The notes below the pieces were generated by a model that saw nothing but the letters and a program-made list of their open reading frames with translations, was not told the origin of the DNA and did not search any database. Source: Prevotellaceae bacterium (GTDB lineage Bacteria > Bacteroidota > Bacteroidia > Bacteroidales > Paludibacteraceae). Taken from it: a stretch of DNA of 36,138 bases. The position numbers and the translations under genes are program-made. The stretch is taken from positions 1-36,138 of the forward strand of contig JAISJU010000024.1 in NCBI GenBank assembly GCA_031261165.1, read 5' to 3'. Below, piece by piece: positions 22,608 to 31,832 of the stretch (within the stretch, counting starts at the first letter, position 1; every line of letters begins with the position of its first letter).

Positions 22608-24788
22608 ATGATACTTTTAAATCAAACACCACAGCGCACAAGTGCAATGGAGACCGGAAACCATTTCAAAAACGGGGCGAGTCTGAAAAGCCTAATGAGT
22701 AAGGGAAAACAATATTTGCTGTTCTTTATGCTTTTGCTAAACTCGGCAACGATGCTCGGACAAAATTTTGAATGGGCGTTGAAAGATGTAAAAAGTAGTG
22801 AGCCGTTTCATGATGGTTTGGCCAGTTTCTATGAATATGAAAGCGGGCTCTATGGTGCTATTGACCGTAGTGGACAAGTAATAATTAAACCTCAATTCAA
22901 ATCTTCTTTTGAATTTGAAAATGGTTTTGCGGTGGTTGAAACAGAAACAGGCAAAGGCATTATTAACCGTAGCGGACTGTTTCTTTTAGAGCCTGTGTAT
23001 AAATATATTTTACCAGGCCTGAATAAAATTGCTGGTCTATACACAATTGTAAACACAGAGGGAAAGGAAGGAGTTTTTTATAATAATCGTTTAGTACTAC
23101 CTGTTGTTTATAAGAGTATTTATACCGATGACTTTCCTTTTATTTCAATAGAAGAGCGCAAAATCAATCTTATTGACGGTAAAATATTTGATAAAGTAAA
23201 AAATGAAGGTGCCGTATTTATTACAGAAATCGGAAAAGAAATAAAATATTATAACAAAGATGGCGAAGAAATAAATTCACAGGTAAGCAGTAAAGGCGTT
23301 CAGTTTTTTAAAGACGAACAATCAGAAAAATATGGATTTAAAAATATTGAAACAGGTGCAATTATTACTTCGCCGATTTATGATGTATCTGACATACCTA
23401 TATTCGTTAACAATGTAATGATTGTTTCATATCGTAACCCAAAAGATAATGAAAAATCAGAGTTATTGATTGATGCAAATGGAAAAGAAGTAATTAAACG
23501 AAATCTTTTCAAATATGTGCGATATTGTACATTAGACGCTGTTTTAGTTGCTCCTTCAGCTTTTGATACCAAATACGGATTATATTCTATTACAGGAAAG
23601 CAATTATTACCTGCAATATATGGTTATATTTATTACGCAGGTCACGACTGTTTCATTGCGAAGAAAGGAGAGGAACAATTTCTCTATAATTTTCATAACG
23701 GAAAACTTTCCGATGCATACGAAACGATTTATCCTGTCGGTAAAAATAAAGAAGGAATGATAAAGGTTACAAAAAAGATTAATGGGGAAAAAGTGTGGGG
23801 ATATGTTAATAGTGAAACAATGAAAGAAATTCCTCCGCAATTTGGTTATACTTATAGTTTTTCTGAAGGACTTGCCGTAGTACAAAAAAAAGACACCAAA
23901 CGACTTTTGATAAACAAAAATGGCGAAGTAATTATGACAGATGAAAAATTTTATTTGAGTACTGAAGTTAATAACGGAGTATTGGGTGTCAAAGATAAAG
24001 AAACTCTCGAAATGGGATATATCTATGTTTCCAAAGATAGCAAATACACTTACAATCAGACAAATGTTTCCGATACTAAACTAATATATGATGTTACAGT
24101 TGAAGATTGGTTGGCAGAAGGCCATAAATATTTTGAAAAAGAAAAATATGCAACAGCCAAAGAATATTACTACAAAGTAATGATGGCTCAACCTAAAAAT
24201 ATAGATGCAATTATCAGTTATGGTGCTTGTTTGGGTAATTTGGGTTATTACGAAGAAGCACTCGAAAGTTGCAATATGGCACTTGATATTGACCCCAATA
24301 ACAAAATAGTATTAAATAATGTTGAAACTGCTCGCAAGAATATGGAAATAGAACGACAAAACGCCATAGCACAGCAAAACGCCAATAACAACCGGAGTTC
24401 TACTTTTTGGGACGCGCTTTCTTCCTTTGGTCAGGTGTTGTATGATGTCGGCTCTGCGTATAACAGCGGAGGCTCCGGCAGTTATGGTTCGGGCGGATAT
24501 TCGGACAGTTCAGGCAGTAGCGGCAGTTCTTCGAGTTGTGCCTCGTATAAACAACGCTATAACGATATGAAATACAAACGCGACCGAGAAGCCAATGGCA
24601 ACGCAGGCAGAGAAGGAACAGCCACAGGAAAAAATAAAGCTCATTCTATTGCACCTGATAAAGCAAGCGGTGCTACATCGGGAGATTACCGAGTTATCAA
24701 TGGTTCAAGAGCCTTGATACGGGAATATGAACGGCAAATGCAAAGTATTGAACGGCAAGCAAAGCAAGCGGGTTGCAGTGTGTATTAG
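22608..24788 (+). CDS. WG-repeat and TPR protein, probably exported
   Basis: A 726-aa protein in three parts. The first 470 residues have repeated WG-type motifs (YGAIDRSGQVIIKPQF, KYGFKNIETGAIITSPIYD, WGYVNSETMKEIPPQF). About 500-590 is a TPR block (EDWLAEGHKYFEKEKYATAKEYYYKVMMAQPKNIDAIISYGACLGNLGYYEEALESCNMALDIDPNN). The tail has a Gly/Ser-rich linker (SGGSGSYGSGGYSDSSGSSG). The Met at 22695 gives MSKGKQYLLFFMLLLNSATMLGQ, a clear signal peptide, so that start is as likely as 22608. Function unknown. WG-repeat proteins are common in Bacteroidota and this one follows the structured RNA candidate. Confidence 0.8.
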   Translation: MILLNQTPQRTSAMETGNHFKNGASLKSLMSKGKQYLLFFMLLLNSATMLGQNFEWALKDVKSSEPFHDGLASFYEYESGLYGAIDRSGQVIIKPQFKSSFEFENGFAVVETETGKGIINRSGLFLLEPVYKYILPGLNKIAGLYTIVNTEGKEGVFYNNRLVLPVVYKSIYTDDFPFISIEERKINLIDGKIFDKVKNEGAVFITEIGKEIKYYNKDGEEINSQVSSKGVQFFKDEQSEKYGFKNIETGAIITSPIYDVSDIPIFVNNVMIVSYRNPKDNEKSELLIDANGKEVIKRNLFKYVRYCTLDAVLVAPSAFDTKYGLYSITGKQLLPAIYGYIYYAGHDCFIAKKGEEQFLYNFHNGKLSDAYETIYPVGKNKEGMIKVTKKINGEKVWGYVNSETMKEIPPQFGYTYSFSEGLAVVQKKDTKRLLINKNGEVIMTDEKFYLSTEVNNGVLGVKDKETLEMGYIYVSKDSKYTYNQTNVSDTKLIYDVTVEDWLAEGHKYFEKEKYATAKEYYYKVMMAQPKNIDAIISYGACLGNLGYYEEALESCNMALDIDPNNKIVLNNVETARKNMEIERQNAIAQQNANNNRSSTFWDALSSFGQVLYDVGSAYNSGGSGSYGSGGYSDSSGSSGSSSSCASYKQRYNDMKYKRDREANGNAGREGTATGKNKAHSIAPDKASGATSGDYRVINGSRALIREYERQMQSIERQAKQAGCSVY

Positions 24789-24926
24789 AAAAAGAACGGC
24801 AGATAACAAATTGTTACTTTGATGGCTGTAAATTAATAATAACTATTTGAAAAGCAGCGATAATTCATTTTACCGCTGTTTTCCTGCCCGCGCGGATTTC
24901 CAAAATTCGTTGTTATTAACTACCCT

Positions 24927-25010
24927 GCTCGCGCCGATTTGTAATCGGCACGGCATTAATTAACTGAAAATAAAGAACATATAACGCGCCGATTGCAAAT
25001 CGGCGCGAGC
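24927..25010. repeat. Inverted pair of 25-bp arms, each itself palindromic
   Basis: GCTCGCGCCGATTTGTAATC... (24927-24951) and its complement (24986-25010) match at about 23 of 25 positions. Each arm is also a hairpin (GCCGATT/AATCGGC). Confidence 0.75.
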
Positions 25011-25109
25011 AATAGTTCGCGTCCGCGCGAGGGCTTGCGTATCCAAAAGAGGGCATACTTCGGCTACGCTCAGTAACCGAGCCTCGCCCCTACAATCAAC
25101 CAAATGAAA

Positions 25110-25129
25110 GGGCGGAAAATTTTCCGCCC
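25110..25129. repeat. Perfect 20-bp palindrome GGGCGGAAAATTTTCCGCCC
   Basis: Read directly in the sequence. GCCCCTAC occurs on both sides, as in dispersed repeats. Confidence 0.8.
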
Positions 25130-25188
25130 CTACGATACACATATACAGCAAGTTGTAATTACTAATATAAATGTGTGTTTCATTTTCT

Positions 25189-28100
25189 TCAACTTTTCAA
25201 AATAGTCCGTTCAAAAGTTTCATTGCCGCTTATCAGTTTGACCACATAAACGCCGTTTGTGAGTTTTGAAATATCAATTTTGCCGTTTTGTTGTTGTTTT
25301 TGCAACACTTTTTCGCCCGAAAGATTGAAAATCTGCACATCGAAATCGGCAATGCCCGAAATGTACAAAAGTCCGTCATTCGGATTCGGATAAAGCAGTA
25401 TGTCCGAGGCGGTTTGTTTGGTTGTTTTAATGCTCGACAGGTCGTCTTTTTCTTCCAAACCGAAAATATTCCAACCCTCAACAGCCAATTTCGGGGTCTT
25501 GTCGCTTTCAAACGCCATCGTTATTTTTTTTGTTTCGCCGGGCAAAAGCGAGAAATAATTATCGGAATAAAAGACGGGTAAAATCCGCTCGCCCTGCTCA
25601 TCTTGCACTTTCAGGCGTATCATTAATGCCACATCGTTGCTCGGATTTTTGATTTGGGCAGTTATTTTTCCGCTCGATTTTTCTACTTTTCCGATTAAGG
25701 TTACTTTGTTCATTGTTTGCAACGGCGTGTAATTTTGGTAATCCGTTGCCCGCCAATAGAAATTGTCCGACAGTAATTCATCGCCTTTCATCAGTTTTAA
25801 TTTGATGAAATGCACCGGCGAAATCGTAGTCGGATAAGTCAGCGCAAAGCAATTTCTCACATCATCGGCAAGCGATGTAATTAATAAAGAATCAGAGTAT
25901 TGCAATACTCCGCTCATATTATAAACGTAGGCTTTGGCAGTAATATTTTCAACAGTTTTGCCGGTATTATTCGCCACTTTCACGCGGTTGGCATTGGCGT
26001 CCCAAAGAATGTGCAGCGGCTCGCAGGCGCGGCGACATCCGTAGTAACCGCCGTTTTGGTCGAGGTAATAGTCATAGGTTTGCCACACCATCGACTGCCA
26101 CGCGGGGTGGCTCATCCACATCAGCAAGCCGTTTGCCTTGTAGCCCGCAAAGCCCTCGAACATCGCCTTGTGATTTTCCATATTCACCATTTGGGCTTTC
26201 TGGCAAAAATCTTCAATGCTCGTTGCTGTGCCGTATTTATTCACGGCGGCAACATAATCATTCGCTTTGGCAGCAGGCTCTTGGCTGAAATCGTGAATGC
26301 CCCACATATCGTTGATGGGGAAAAGTTTGTTGGCGGGCATCATCGCTTGCATCGTTTCCAACACCGGCACGTTGGGCAAGCCGCGTTCGCTGTGAATTTT
26401 GCGGTTGTTTACTGCCGAGAAATACCATTTTGGATTTTGCACGCCGTAAGGTCCAAAGCCGCTGACCGAGTTGGCTGCCGAGTGCGGAATGTAGAGGCGC
26501 GTGCCATCGAGGGTGCTGATGGCGTTTTGCAAAGCGGCGTTCAGCGTTGCAGGAGGGTCGCCCTCGTTTCTGCCGCAGTAGAGCGCAACGCTGGGGTGAT
26601 TTCGCACGCGGCGGATTTTGTCGTTGGCATTTGCCATAAACATTGCCTCGTCATTCGGGTTGGGTCCATCGCCCGGGTTGGCGAGCCAGAAGTCGTCCCA
26701 AATCAAGATGCCGTAGCGGTCGCAAGCCTGATAGAAATAATCGCTGCCGGTCATTCCCACCCAGTTGCGAATCATTGTGAAATTCATATCTTTGTGCAGT
26801 TTCACGCAATTATCGTAATCTTTTTCGCCGAAACGCAGCATTGATTCGCTCAAACCCCAGTTGCCGCCGCGCAGGAAGATGCGTTTGCCGTTGACAAACA
26901 CCGTGAGCGTGCCGCCGGTGGTGGTGGTTGTGATTTCGCGGATACCGAATTTTGTGGTTTTGGTGTCCGAAATATCTTCGTTTATTTCAAAAGATACGTT
27001 CAAATCATAAAGAAACTGTTCGCCATAGCCGTTTGGATACCAAAGTTGCGGATTTTCTACCGACAAATTGGAAACGGTAACGCTTTTCGTTTCATTGGCA
27101 GACAGATTTACAGTTTGATTAATCTCAACACCTGCAACATTTCCCTTCAAAATCCCGCTGACAGCAGCATTCGTGTTGTTTTTTACATCAACAAGCAAAG
27201 TAAGTTTCGCAGTCCAATTATCAAACAATTCTGTTTTTACAAACGGATTTTCGATGGACACCGCGCCCGCCGCCGATAGAAAAACCTCGTCCTGAATACC
27301 GATGTTTCGCCCGCGAATGGTGGGCAGCCAGTCCCAACCCACAGAGGCGTGAATGGTAGGATTGTCCGCGCCGAGCGCGCCGCCGTTGTAGCCCGCAGTG
27401 GCGCGGCTTTGCAATGTAACCGCGCCCGGCGTGTCGTTTCGATGAATGAAAACAGCCAAATATGCCGTGTCGCCCGCCGAAACATATTCTGTGATGTCGA
27501 ATTTCCCGCGAATAAACGCGCCGTCAATCCGCCCTAAATAGTTGCCATTTACATAAATGTCGGCTTTCCAGTTGATGCCGTCAAAATTCAGGAAAATATT
27601 TTTGCCTGTGTATGTTTCGGGGATTTTAAAGGAGTTTCGGTACCAAAAGTCGGCAACGAAAAAGGCATCGGAAATCTGCAACTGTTGGTCGCCGTAGTTC
27701 GGGTCGGGCACTGCGCCGTTGTTCAAATAACTTGTCAGCACCGTGCCGGGTACGGTGGCGACAATCCAATTTTCGTCATCATAGCCCGCCTGCGAAAGTT
27801 GCTCGCCGTTTGCCGTAACAAAATTTGTACGTTGCACTTTCCAATTTCCGCCGGTGAGAAGGAGTTTGCCGTCCGGCGAAATGTTGGGTTGCGGCTTCGG
27901 CTCAACGGTTTTTCCGCCTGTGCCGAAGATTTCAAATTCCGCTAACTCGTAACCTGCCGCCCAACCGCTAAATTCGACAGCACTCAAACGAATATATCTG
28001 CCTGTGGTTGATGGAATAATTATCTCGTCAATTCCGCCGTTTTCTTCGGCAGTTTGGTATATTTGTCGCCAATTCTCAGCATTATCCGAAATGTCAATAC

Positions 28101-28809
28101 TGTATGCTTTTGCAAAACCTTCGCCCCAATGCAATTTTATTCCGTCAATGGTTGCCGTTGCGCCTAAATCAATGTAAATCCATTGATTGCCGTAATTTTT
28201 GCTTATCCACGCACTTGAATATCGCCATTCTTCTTTCAAATTTGTTTCATTATTATATAAAGCAAATTCTGAGAATTGCAACTTGTTATCGCCGTGATTT
28301 GCCGTAACATTCAGGCGATAAGTTTTATAAGGCGTATCGTTTTCAAAAGTAAAAGTTTTGGTTTCTTGCCTGTCTGCAAAGTCAATATTGCTTTGTGCAT
28401 CAAGCGTAACCCAATCCGTACCGTTATTTGAGGCTTGCAACTGCCAATTTTTCGGGTCGCGGCGCGGCTCATCGTTTGCCGAAGAAATGGTGTATTTGTT
28501 TGCCACATACGCATTTCCTGCGCTAAACGCATATTGCAGCCAGCAAGCGGCGTGGAAAGTTAGAAATTTACTGTCTGTTGTGCCGTCAAAAACCTTTGTC
28601 TTGTCCTCGCCCGATGGTGAATCTTCATATTGCGCCAGGATAAAAGGGTTTTCAAGAACGGCAAAATCGCCGTCTGTGGCAAGATGCGCCGTGTTGTCGT
28701 AGTTTGCGCACGAAGAATGATAGGCAGCGCAATTTTTGGCGAGGTTTTTTACTTGCGCGGTCGCAGTTAATGCCAACAAACAAGCAGTAAGCAAGAATAA
28801 CTTTTTCAT
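25189..28809 (-). CDS. Secreted glycoside hydrolase family 2-type enzyme with discoidin domains and T9SS tail
   Basis: 1206 aa from the Met at 28809; the track's longer start lies upstream of the -7 box. Order: signal peptide (MKKLFLLTACLLALTATAQ, 1-19); two F5/8 type C (discoidin-like) carbohydrate-binding domains (about 20-320); the GH2 sugar-binding and Ig-like domains; the TIM barrel with WDDFW and the acid/base Glu in YCGRNEGDPP, and a likely nucleophile in VPVLETMQAMMPA; a C-terminal T9SS sorting domain (DILLYPNPNDGLLYISG... to RTILKS). GH2 members of this shape include exo-beta-glucosaminidases and mannosidases. The substrate cannot be read. It would be exported and attached at the cell surface by T9SS. 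Confidence 0.85.
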   Translation of the reverse strand: MKKLFLLTACLLALTATAQVKNLAKNCAAYHSSCANYDNTAHLATDGDFAVLENPFILAQYEDSPSGEDKTKVFDGTTDSKFLTFHAACWLQYAFSAGNAYVANKYTISSANDEPRRDPKNWQLQASNNGTDWVTLDAQSNIDFADRQETKTFTFENDTPYKTYRLNVTANHGDNKLQFSEFALYNNETNLKEEWRYSSAWISKNYGNQWIYIDLGATATIDGIKLHWGEGFAKAYSIDISDNAENWRQIYQTAEENGGIDEIIIPSTTGRYIRLSAVEFSGWAAGYELAEFEIFGTGGKTVEPKPQPNISPDGKLLLTGGNWKVQRTNFVTANGEQLSQAGYDDENWIVATVPGTVLTSYLNNGAVPDPNYGDQQLQISDAFFVADFWYRNSFKIPETYTGKNIFLNFDGINWKADIYVNGNYLGRIDGAFIRGKFDITEYVSAGDTAYLAVFIHRNDTPGAVTLQSRATAGYNGGALGADNPTIHASVGWDWLPTIRGRNIGIQDEVFLSAAGAVSIENPFVKTELFDNWTAKLTLLVDVKNNTNAAVSGILKGNVAGVEINQTVNLSANETKSVTVSNLSVENPQLWYPNGYGEQFLYDLNVSFEINEDISDTKTTKFGIREITTTTTGGTLTVFVNGKRIFLRGGNWGLSESMLRFGEKDYDNCVKLHKDMNFTMIRNWVGMTGSDYFYQACDRYGILIWDDFWLANPGDGPNPNDEAMFMANANDKIRRVRNHPSVALYCGRNEGDPPATLNAALQNAISTLDGTRLYIPHSAANSVSGFGPYGVQNPKWYFSAVNNRKIHSERGLPNVPVLETMQAMMPANKLFPINDMWGIHDFSQEPAAKANDYVAAVNKYGTATSIEDFCQKAQMVNMENHKAMFEGFAGYKANGLLMWMSHPAWQSMVWQTYDYYLDQNGGYYGCRRACEPLHILWDANANRVKVANNTGKTVENITAKAYVYNMSGVLQYSDSLLITSLADDVRNCFALTYPTTISPVHFIKLKLMKGDELLSDNFYWRATDYQNYTPLQTMNKVTLIGKVEKSSGKITAQIKNPSNDVALMIRLKVQDEQGERILPVFYSDNYFSLLPGETKKITMAFESDKTPKLAVEGWNIFGLEEKDDLSSIKTTKQTASDILLYPNPNDGLLYISGIADFDVQIFNLSGEKVLQKQQQNGKIDISKLTNGVYVVKLISGNETFERTILKS

Positions 28810-28835
28810 ATTGGATTTAGATTTTTTGGTTGGGG

Positions 28836-28843
28836 CAAAGATA
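28836..28843 (-). promoter_or_regulatory. -7 box of the GH2 gene, before the end of the upstream gene
   Basis: TATCTTTG on the minus strand followed by CCCCAACC, 26 bases ahead of the start at 28809. The upstream amidotransferase gene ends at 28856. Confidence 0.65.
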
Positions 28844-28855
28844 GAAAAAAAATCA

Positions 28856-29557
28856 TTATTCCCCAAACTCCAAAATCCACCGCGCCGCTTTCCTGCTGTC
28901 GGGCGAAGAATTTTTCAAACTTGCGAGTGCAAATTGTTTGGTAAGTGCCGGCTCATCGGCGGCGTGGTTTTCAATCAGATGCCCTTCGTATTCGGGTGTA
29001 AATTCGGGGTGTCCCTGAAAAGTCAAAACCTGCTTGCCGATATAAAACCCCTCGTTGGGGCAAAACTCGCTTGCGGCAAAAGATACGGCTTTCGGCGGCA
29101 GTTGCAGCACTTGGTCGTGGTGGTTATAAAGCAGGCGCATCGCCCCGCAGTCAAAATAATTCAGCGCGTAATTATCCGTAATCAGCGAAGTGCGAATACC
29201 CGCACCCCAGCCGGCGGCGGCTTTTTCCACACGCCCGCCCAAGGCTTGCGCAATAGCCTGATGTCCAAAGCAAATCCCGACCAATTTCGCGTCATTCCGG
29301 TAAGCCTCGCGGATAAACTCCAACAGGTTTTTCACCCACAGCACCTCCTCATAAGCCCCCGCGTTGCTGCCCGTTATCAGATAAACCTCGCCGCTTTCTG
29401 CCTCCGCCGGAAATTCGTTGTTCCATACATTATATATAATGTATTCTACATTCGAGGAAACGCTGCGGAACATTTCCTCAAACATCGAAAAATATGAGGG
29501 AACGTTGTCGGGCAACAGCCCCTCAAAAATGTCGCATAGCAGAATGTTTATTTTCAT
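28856..29557 (-). CDS. Class I glutamine amidotransferase domain protein
   Basis: A 233-aa protein with the catalytic triad in order: the nucleophile Cys in LVGICFGHQAIAQALGG (about 92-108), then the His and Glu in GHPEFTPEYEGHL (about 180-193). LITGSNAGAYE is the usual oxyanion-side loop. This is the fold of GuaA's GATase domain and its stand-alone relatives, which release ammonia from glutamine or hydrolyse gamma-glutamyl groups. No partner synthetase domain is fused. It lies 103 bases downstream of asnB, which has its own glutaminase domain, so a partnership with AsnB is only suggested by position. Confidence 0.75.
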   Translation of the reverse strand: MKINILLCDIFEGLLPDNVPSYFSMFEEMFRSVSSNVEYIIYNVWNNEFPAEAESGEVYLITGSNAGAYEEVLWVKNLLEFIREAYRNDAKLVGICFGHQAIAQALGGRVEKAAAGWGAGIRTSLITDNYALNYFDCGAMRLLYNHHDQVLQLPPKAVSFAASEFCPNEGFYIGKQVLTFQGHPEFTPEYEGHLIENHAADEPALTKQFALASLKNSSPDSRKAARWILEFGE

Positions 29558-29574
29558 ACGTTTATGTTTTTTGG

Positions 29575-29655
29575 GAACGCGAATGACGCAAATAACGCAA
29601 ATTTGCGCAAATTATGTTTTTGCGAAGATTTGCGTTATTTACGTCATTTGCGTTC
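29575..29655. repeat. Long palindrome of iterated GCAAAT words
   Basis: Left arm 29575-29609 and right arm 29621-29655 are reverse complements at about 31 of 35 positions. It resembles the one at 17655-17742 and lies between the amidotransferase and asnB genes. Confidence 0.8.
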
Positions 29656-29660
29656 AAAAA

Positions 29661-31328
29661 TTACTTGTAACTCTGTTCGTGAACGCCTTTTATGGCGCGT
29701 CCCGAAGGCTCATTCATATTCTTAAAAGACTCGTCCCATTCCAGCGCGATGGCAGTGCTGCACGCCACCGATTTTTCCCAGGGCACCGTTTCGGCAGCCG
29801 TTTGGCTTGGGAAATGCTCGGTGAAATATTGGCGATACAGATACGCCTCTTTCGAGTCCGGCGTGTTGTGCGGAAACACCTTTGCGGCATCAGCCAGCAT
29901 TTCGTCTGTAATCTTTTCGTTGGCAACCACCTTCAAAGTGTCAATCCAGTTGTAGCCCACGCCGTCAGAGAATTGCTCTTTTTGACGCCACGCCACGCTT
30001 TGGGGCAAATAATCTTCAAACGCTTTGCGCAACACCCATTTTTCCATTTTGCCGTTTTTCGCCATCTTATCTTCCGGATTCAGGCGCATCGCAATATCCA
30101 TAAACACCTTGTCGAGGAACGGCACACGCCCTTCTATACCCCAAGCCGCCAGCGATTTATTGGCGCGAAGGCAGTCGTAAGCGTGCAGTTTGTCTAATTT
30201 GCGAACGGTTTCTTTATGAAACTCCTCCGCATTCGGTGCTTTGTGGAAATAAAGGTATCCGCCGAAAATCTCATCAGCCCCCTCGCCCGAAAGCACCATT
30301 TTCACGCCCATCGACTTGATAACTCGCGCCATCAAATACATCGGCGTACTTGCGCGAACGGTAGTAACATCATACGTTTCCAAGTGATAAATCACATCGC
30401 GAACGGCGTCTAATCCCTCTTGCACCGTAAAGTGAATTTCGTGATGCACCGTACCGATATAATCCGCCACTTTCTTGGCAGCCACCAAGTCCGGCGAGCC
30501 TTCCAACCCCACAGCAAAAGAGTGCAACTGAGGCCACCAAGCCTCCTGCGTGTTGCCCGATTCTATGCGTTTAGCCGAATACCTTTTTGCCACCGCCGAG
30601 ATAATCGAAGAGTCCAATCCCCCCGACAGCAGCACGCCATAAGGCACATCAGACATCAACTGCCGGTGCACCGCATCTTCCAACGCCGTGCGCAGTTCGT
30701 CAATAGACGTTTTGTTGTTTTTCACGTTTTCGTAGTCCATCCAGTCGCGCTTGTACCATTTGGTCATCTTGTTGTCTTTGCTCGACAAATAATGCCCGGG
30801 CAAAAACTCCTCAATCTTTGCGCAATACCCCTCCAACGCTTTGAGTTCCGAAGCCACATACAGCGTATCGTCATCGTCCCAGCCGATGTAGAGCGGGATA
30901 ATGCCGATATGGTCGCGGGCAATGAGATACTCATTTTTTTCAATATCATAAAGCGCAAAGGCAAAAATACCGTTCAAATCTTCGAGAAAATCCACACCTT
31001 TGTCGCGGTAGAGCGGCAAAATCACTTCGCAGTCCGATTTTGTCAAAAACTCATATTTGCCGGCATATTTTTCACGATACGCTTCGTGGTTATAAATCTC
31101 GCCATTCACGGCAAGCACCAACTTGCCGTCTTTGCTGTAAAGCGGCTGTTTGCCCGACTGCGGGTCAACAATTGACAAACGCTCGTGTGCCAAAATGGCT
31201 TTCTCGCCGGCATAAATTCCCGACCAATCCGGTCCTCTATGACGGATACATTTCGACATTTTCAACGCCTGCGCACGCAGTTTTTCAGGACTTTTCTTAA
31301 AATTGAATACTCCAACTATTCCACACAT
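29661..31328 (-). CDS. asnB: Asparagine synthetase B, glutamine-hydrolysing
   Basis: A 555-aa enzyme. The N-terminal glutaminase domain starts MCGIVGVF with the nucleophile Cys 2, and has RHRGPDWSG (about 29-37) and LAVNGEIYNH (about 72-81). The C-terminal synthetase domain has the ATP-binding PP-loop LLSGGLDSSI (about 229-238) and the family GEGADEIFGGYLYF (about 344-357). It makes asparagine from aspartate, ATP and glutamine. Length is normal for the bacterial AsnB. It appears to be transcribed with the amidotransferase gene downstream. The AT-rich region upstream shows no -7 box to me. Confidence 0.95.
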   Translation of the reverse strand: MCGIVGVFNFKKSPEKLRAQALKMSKCIRHRGPDWSGIYAGEKAILAHERLSIVDPQSGKQPLYSKDGKLVLAVNGEIYNHEAYREKYAGKYEFLTKSDCEVILPLYRDKGVDFLEDLNGIFAFALYDIEKNEYLIARDHIGIIPLYIGWDDDDTLYVASELKALEGYCAKIEEFLPGHYLSSKDNKMTKWYKRDWMDYENVKNNKTSIDELRTALEDAVHRQLMSDVPYGVLLSGGLDSSIISAVAKRYSAKRIESGNTQEAWWPQLHSFAVGLEGSPDLVAAKKVADYIGTVHHEIHFTVQEGLDAVRDVIYHLETYDVTTVRASTPMYLMARVIKSMGVKMVLSGEGADEIFGGYLYFHKAPNAEEFHKETVRKLDKLHAYDCLRANKSLAAWGIEGRVPFLDKVFMDIAMRLNPEDKMAKNGKMEKWVLRKAFEDYLPQSVAWRQKEQFSDGVGYNWIDTLKVVANEKITDEMLADAAKVFPHNTPDSKEAYLYRQYFTEHFPSQTAAETVPWEKSVACSTAIALEWDESFKNMNEPSGRAIKGVHEQSYK

Positions 31329-31331
31329 ATA

Positions 31332-31366
31332 CTTAATTAAGAATTATGAATTAAGAATTATGAATT
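31332..31366. repeat. Short direct repeats GAATTAAGAATTAT
   Basis: The 15-base phrase ATGAATTAAGAATT recurs back to back just upstream of asnB. This phrase is common in Bacteroidetes intergenic DNA. Confidence 0.5.
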
Positions 31367-31543
31367 AGCAATGCGCTAAAATTCAAGTTCTTAATATTGC
31401 GTTAATATTAGATTTGTTGTTTAGAAACTTAAATGCAAGTACATTTAAAATTTCAGATTACAAAATTACAGAATTTATTTGATATAAATTGCTTTTTGAT
31501 AAAATAATTTTTGAGAGGGAAAAAATCAGAATTTTATTTTTTC

Positions 31544-31596
31544 ACTACGAACTCACGAATTTCTTGCTGTCAATAAAAAATTCGTGAATTCGTAGT
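31544..31596. repeat. Palindrome of iterated ACGAATTC-like words
   Basis: ACTACGAACTCACGAATTT (31544-31562) and AAATTCGTGAATTCGTAGT (31578-31596) pair at 18 of 19 positions. Three bases after it the 77-aa gene ends, so it may terminate that operon. Confidence 0.75.
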
Positions 31597-31598
31597 TA

Positions 31599-31832
31599 TT
31601 AGGTATATTCGTATTCTATTAAATAAAATTCCATTTTTTCGCCGATACGGACTTCTTCCTTATCTTTCGGCATCAGAGTGCCATTGAAAAATTCGGTTTG
31701 CGAAGTTTCGGCGGGCAGGTTGTCCAACGAAAAGAAATTTTGCACAACACCCTTGTCGTCAAGTTCGACAACGCCGTTTCTTAGTGTCGTTTCTGCATTG
31801 ATGTAGAGGTAATTGGCGGCTATTCGTTTCAT
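31599..31832 (-). CDS. 77-aa protein resembling the start of amidohydrolase-family proteins
   Basis: From the Met at 31832 (MKRIAANYLYINAETTLRNGVVELDDKGVVQNFFSLDNLPAE...). Its start overlaps the DUF4296 stop by 4 bases, which is why the track's longer start at 31919 is not chosen. Homologues in this gene order often begin with the same kind of N-terminal strand-rich segment and are annotated as amidohydrolase-like, but here there is no metal-binding domain. It may be a stand-alone small beta domain or a shortened homologue. No catalytic residue is seen. Confidence 0.6.
   Translation of the reverse strand: MKRIAANYLYINAETTLRNGVVELDDKGVVQNFFSLDNLPAETSQTEFFNGTLMPKDKEEVRIGEKMEFYLIEYEYT

Larger units (their letters stand above)
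24789..25188. other. Gene-free stretch full of palindromes
   Basis: No ORF is supported. It holds an inverted pair of 25-bp arms (24927-24951 and 24986-25010), a 20-bp perfect palindrome (25110-25129), the 22-bp shared repeat (25021-25042) and the phrase GGCTACGCTCAG, close to one at 35624-35640. These look like copies of dispersed repeats. Confidence 0.6.

Noticed and set aside
25900-26844. Long plus-strand ORF opposite the GH2 gene
   Set aside because: Antisense shadow of a clear coding sequence, with no domain.
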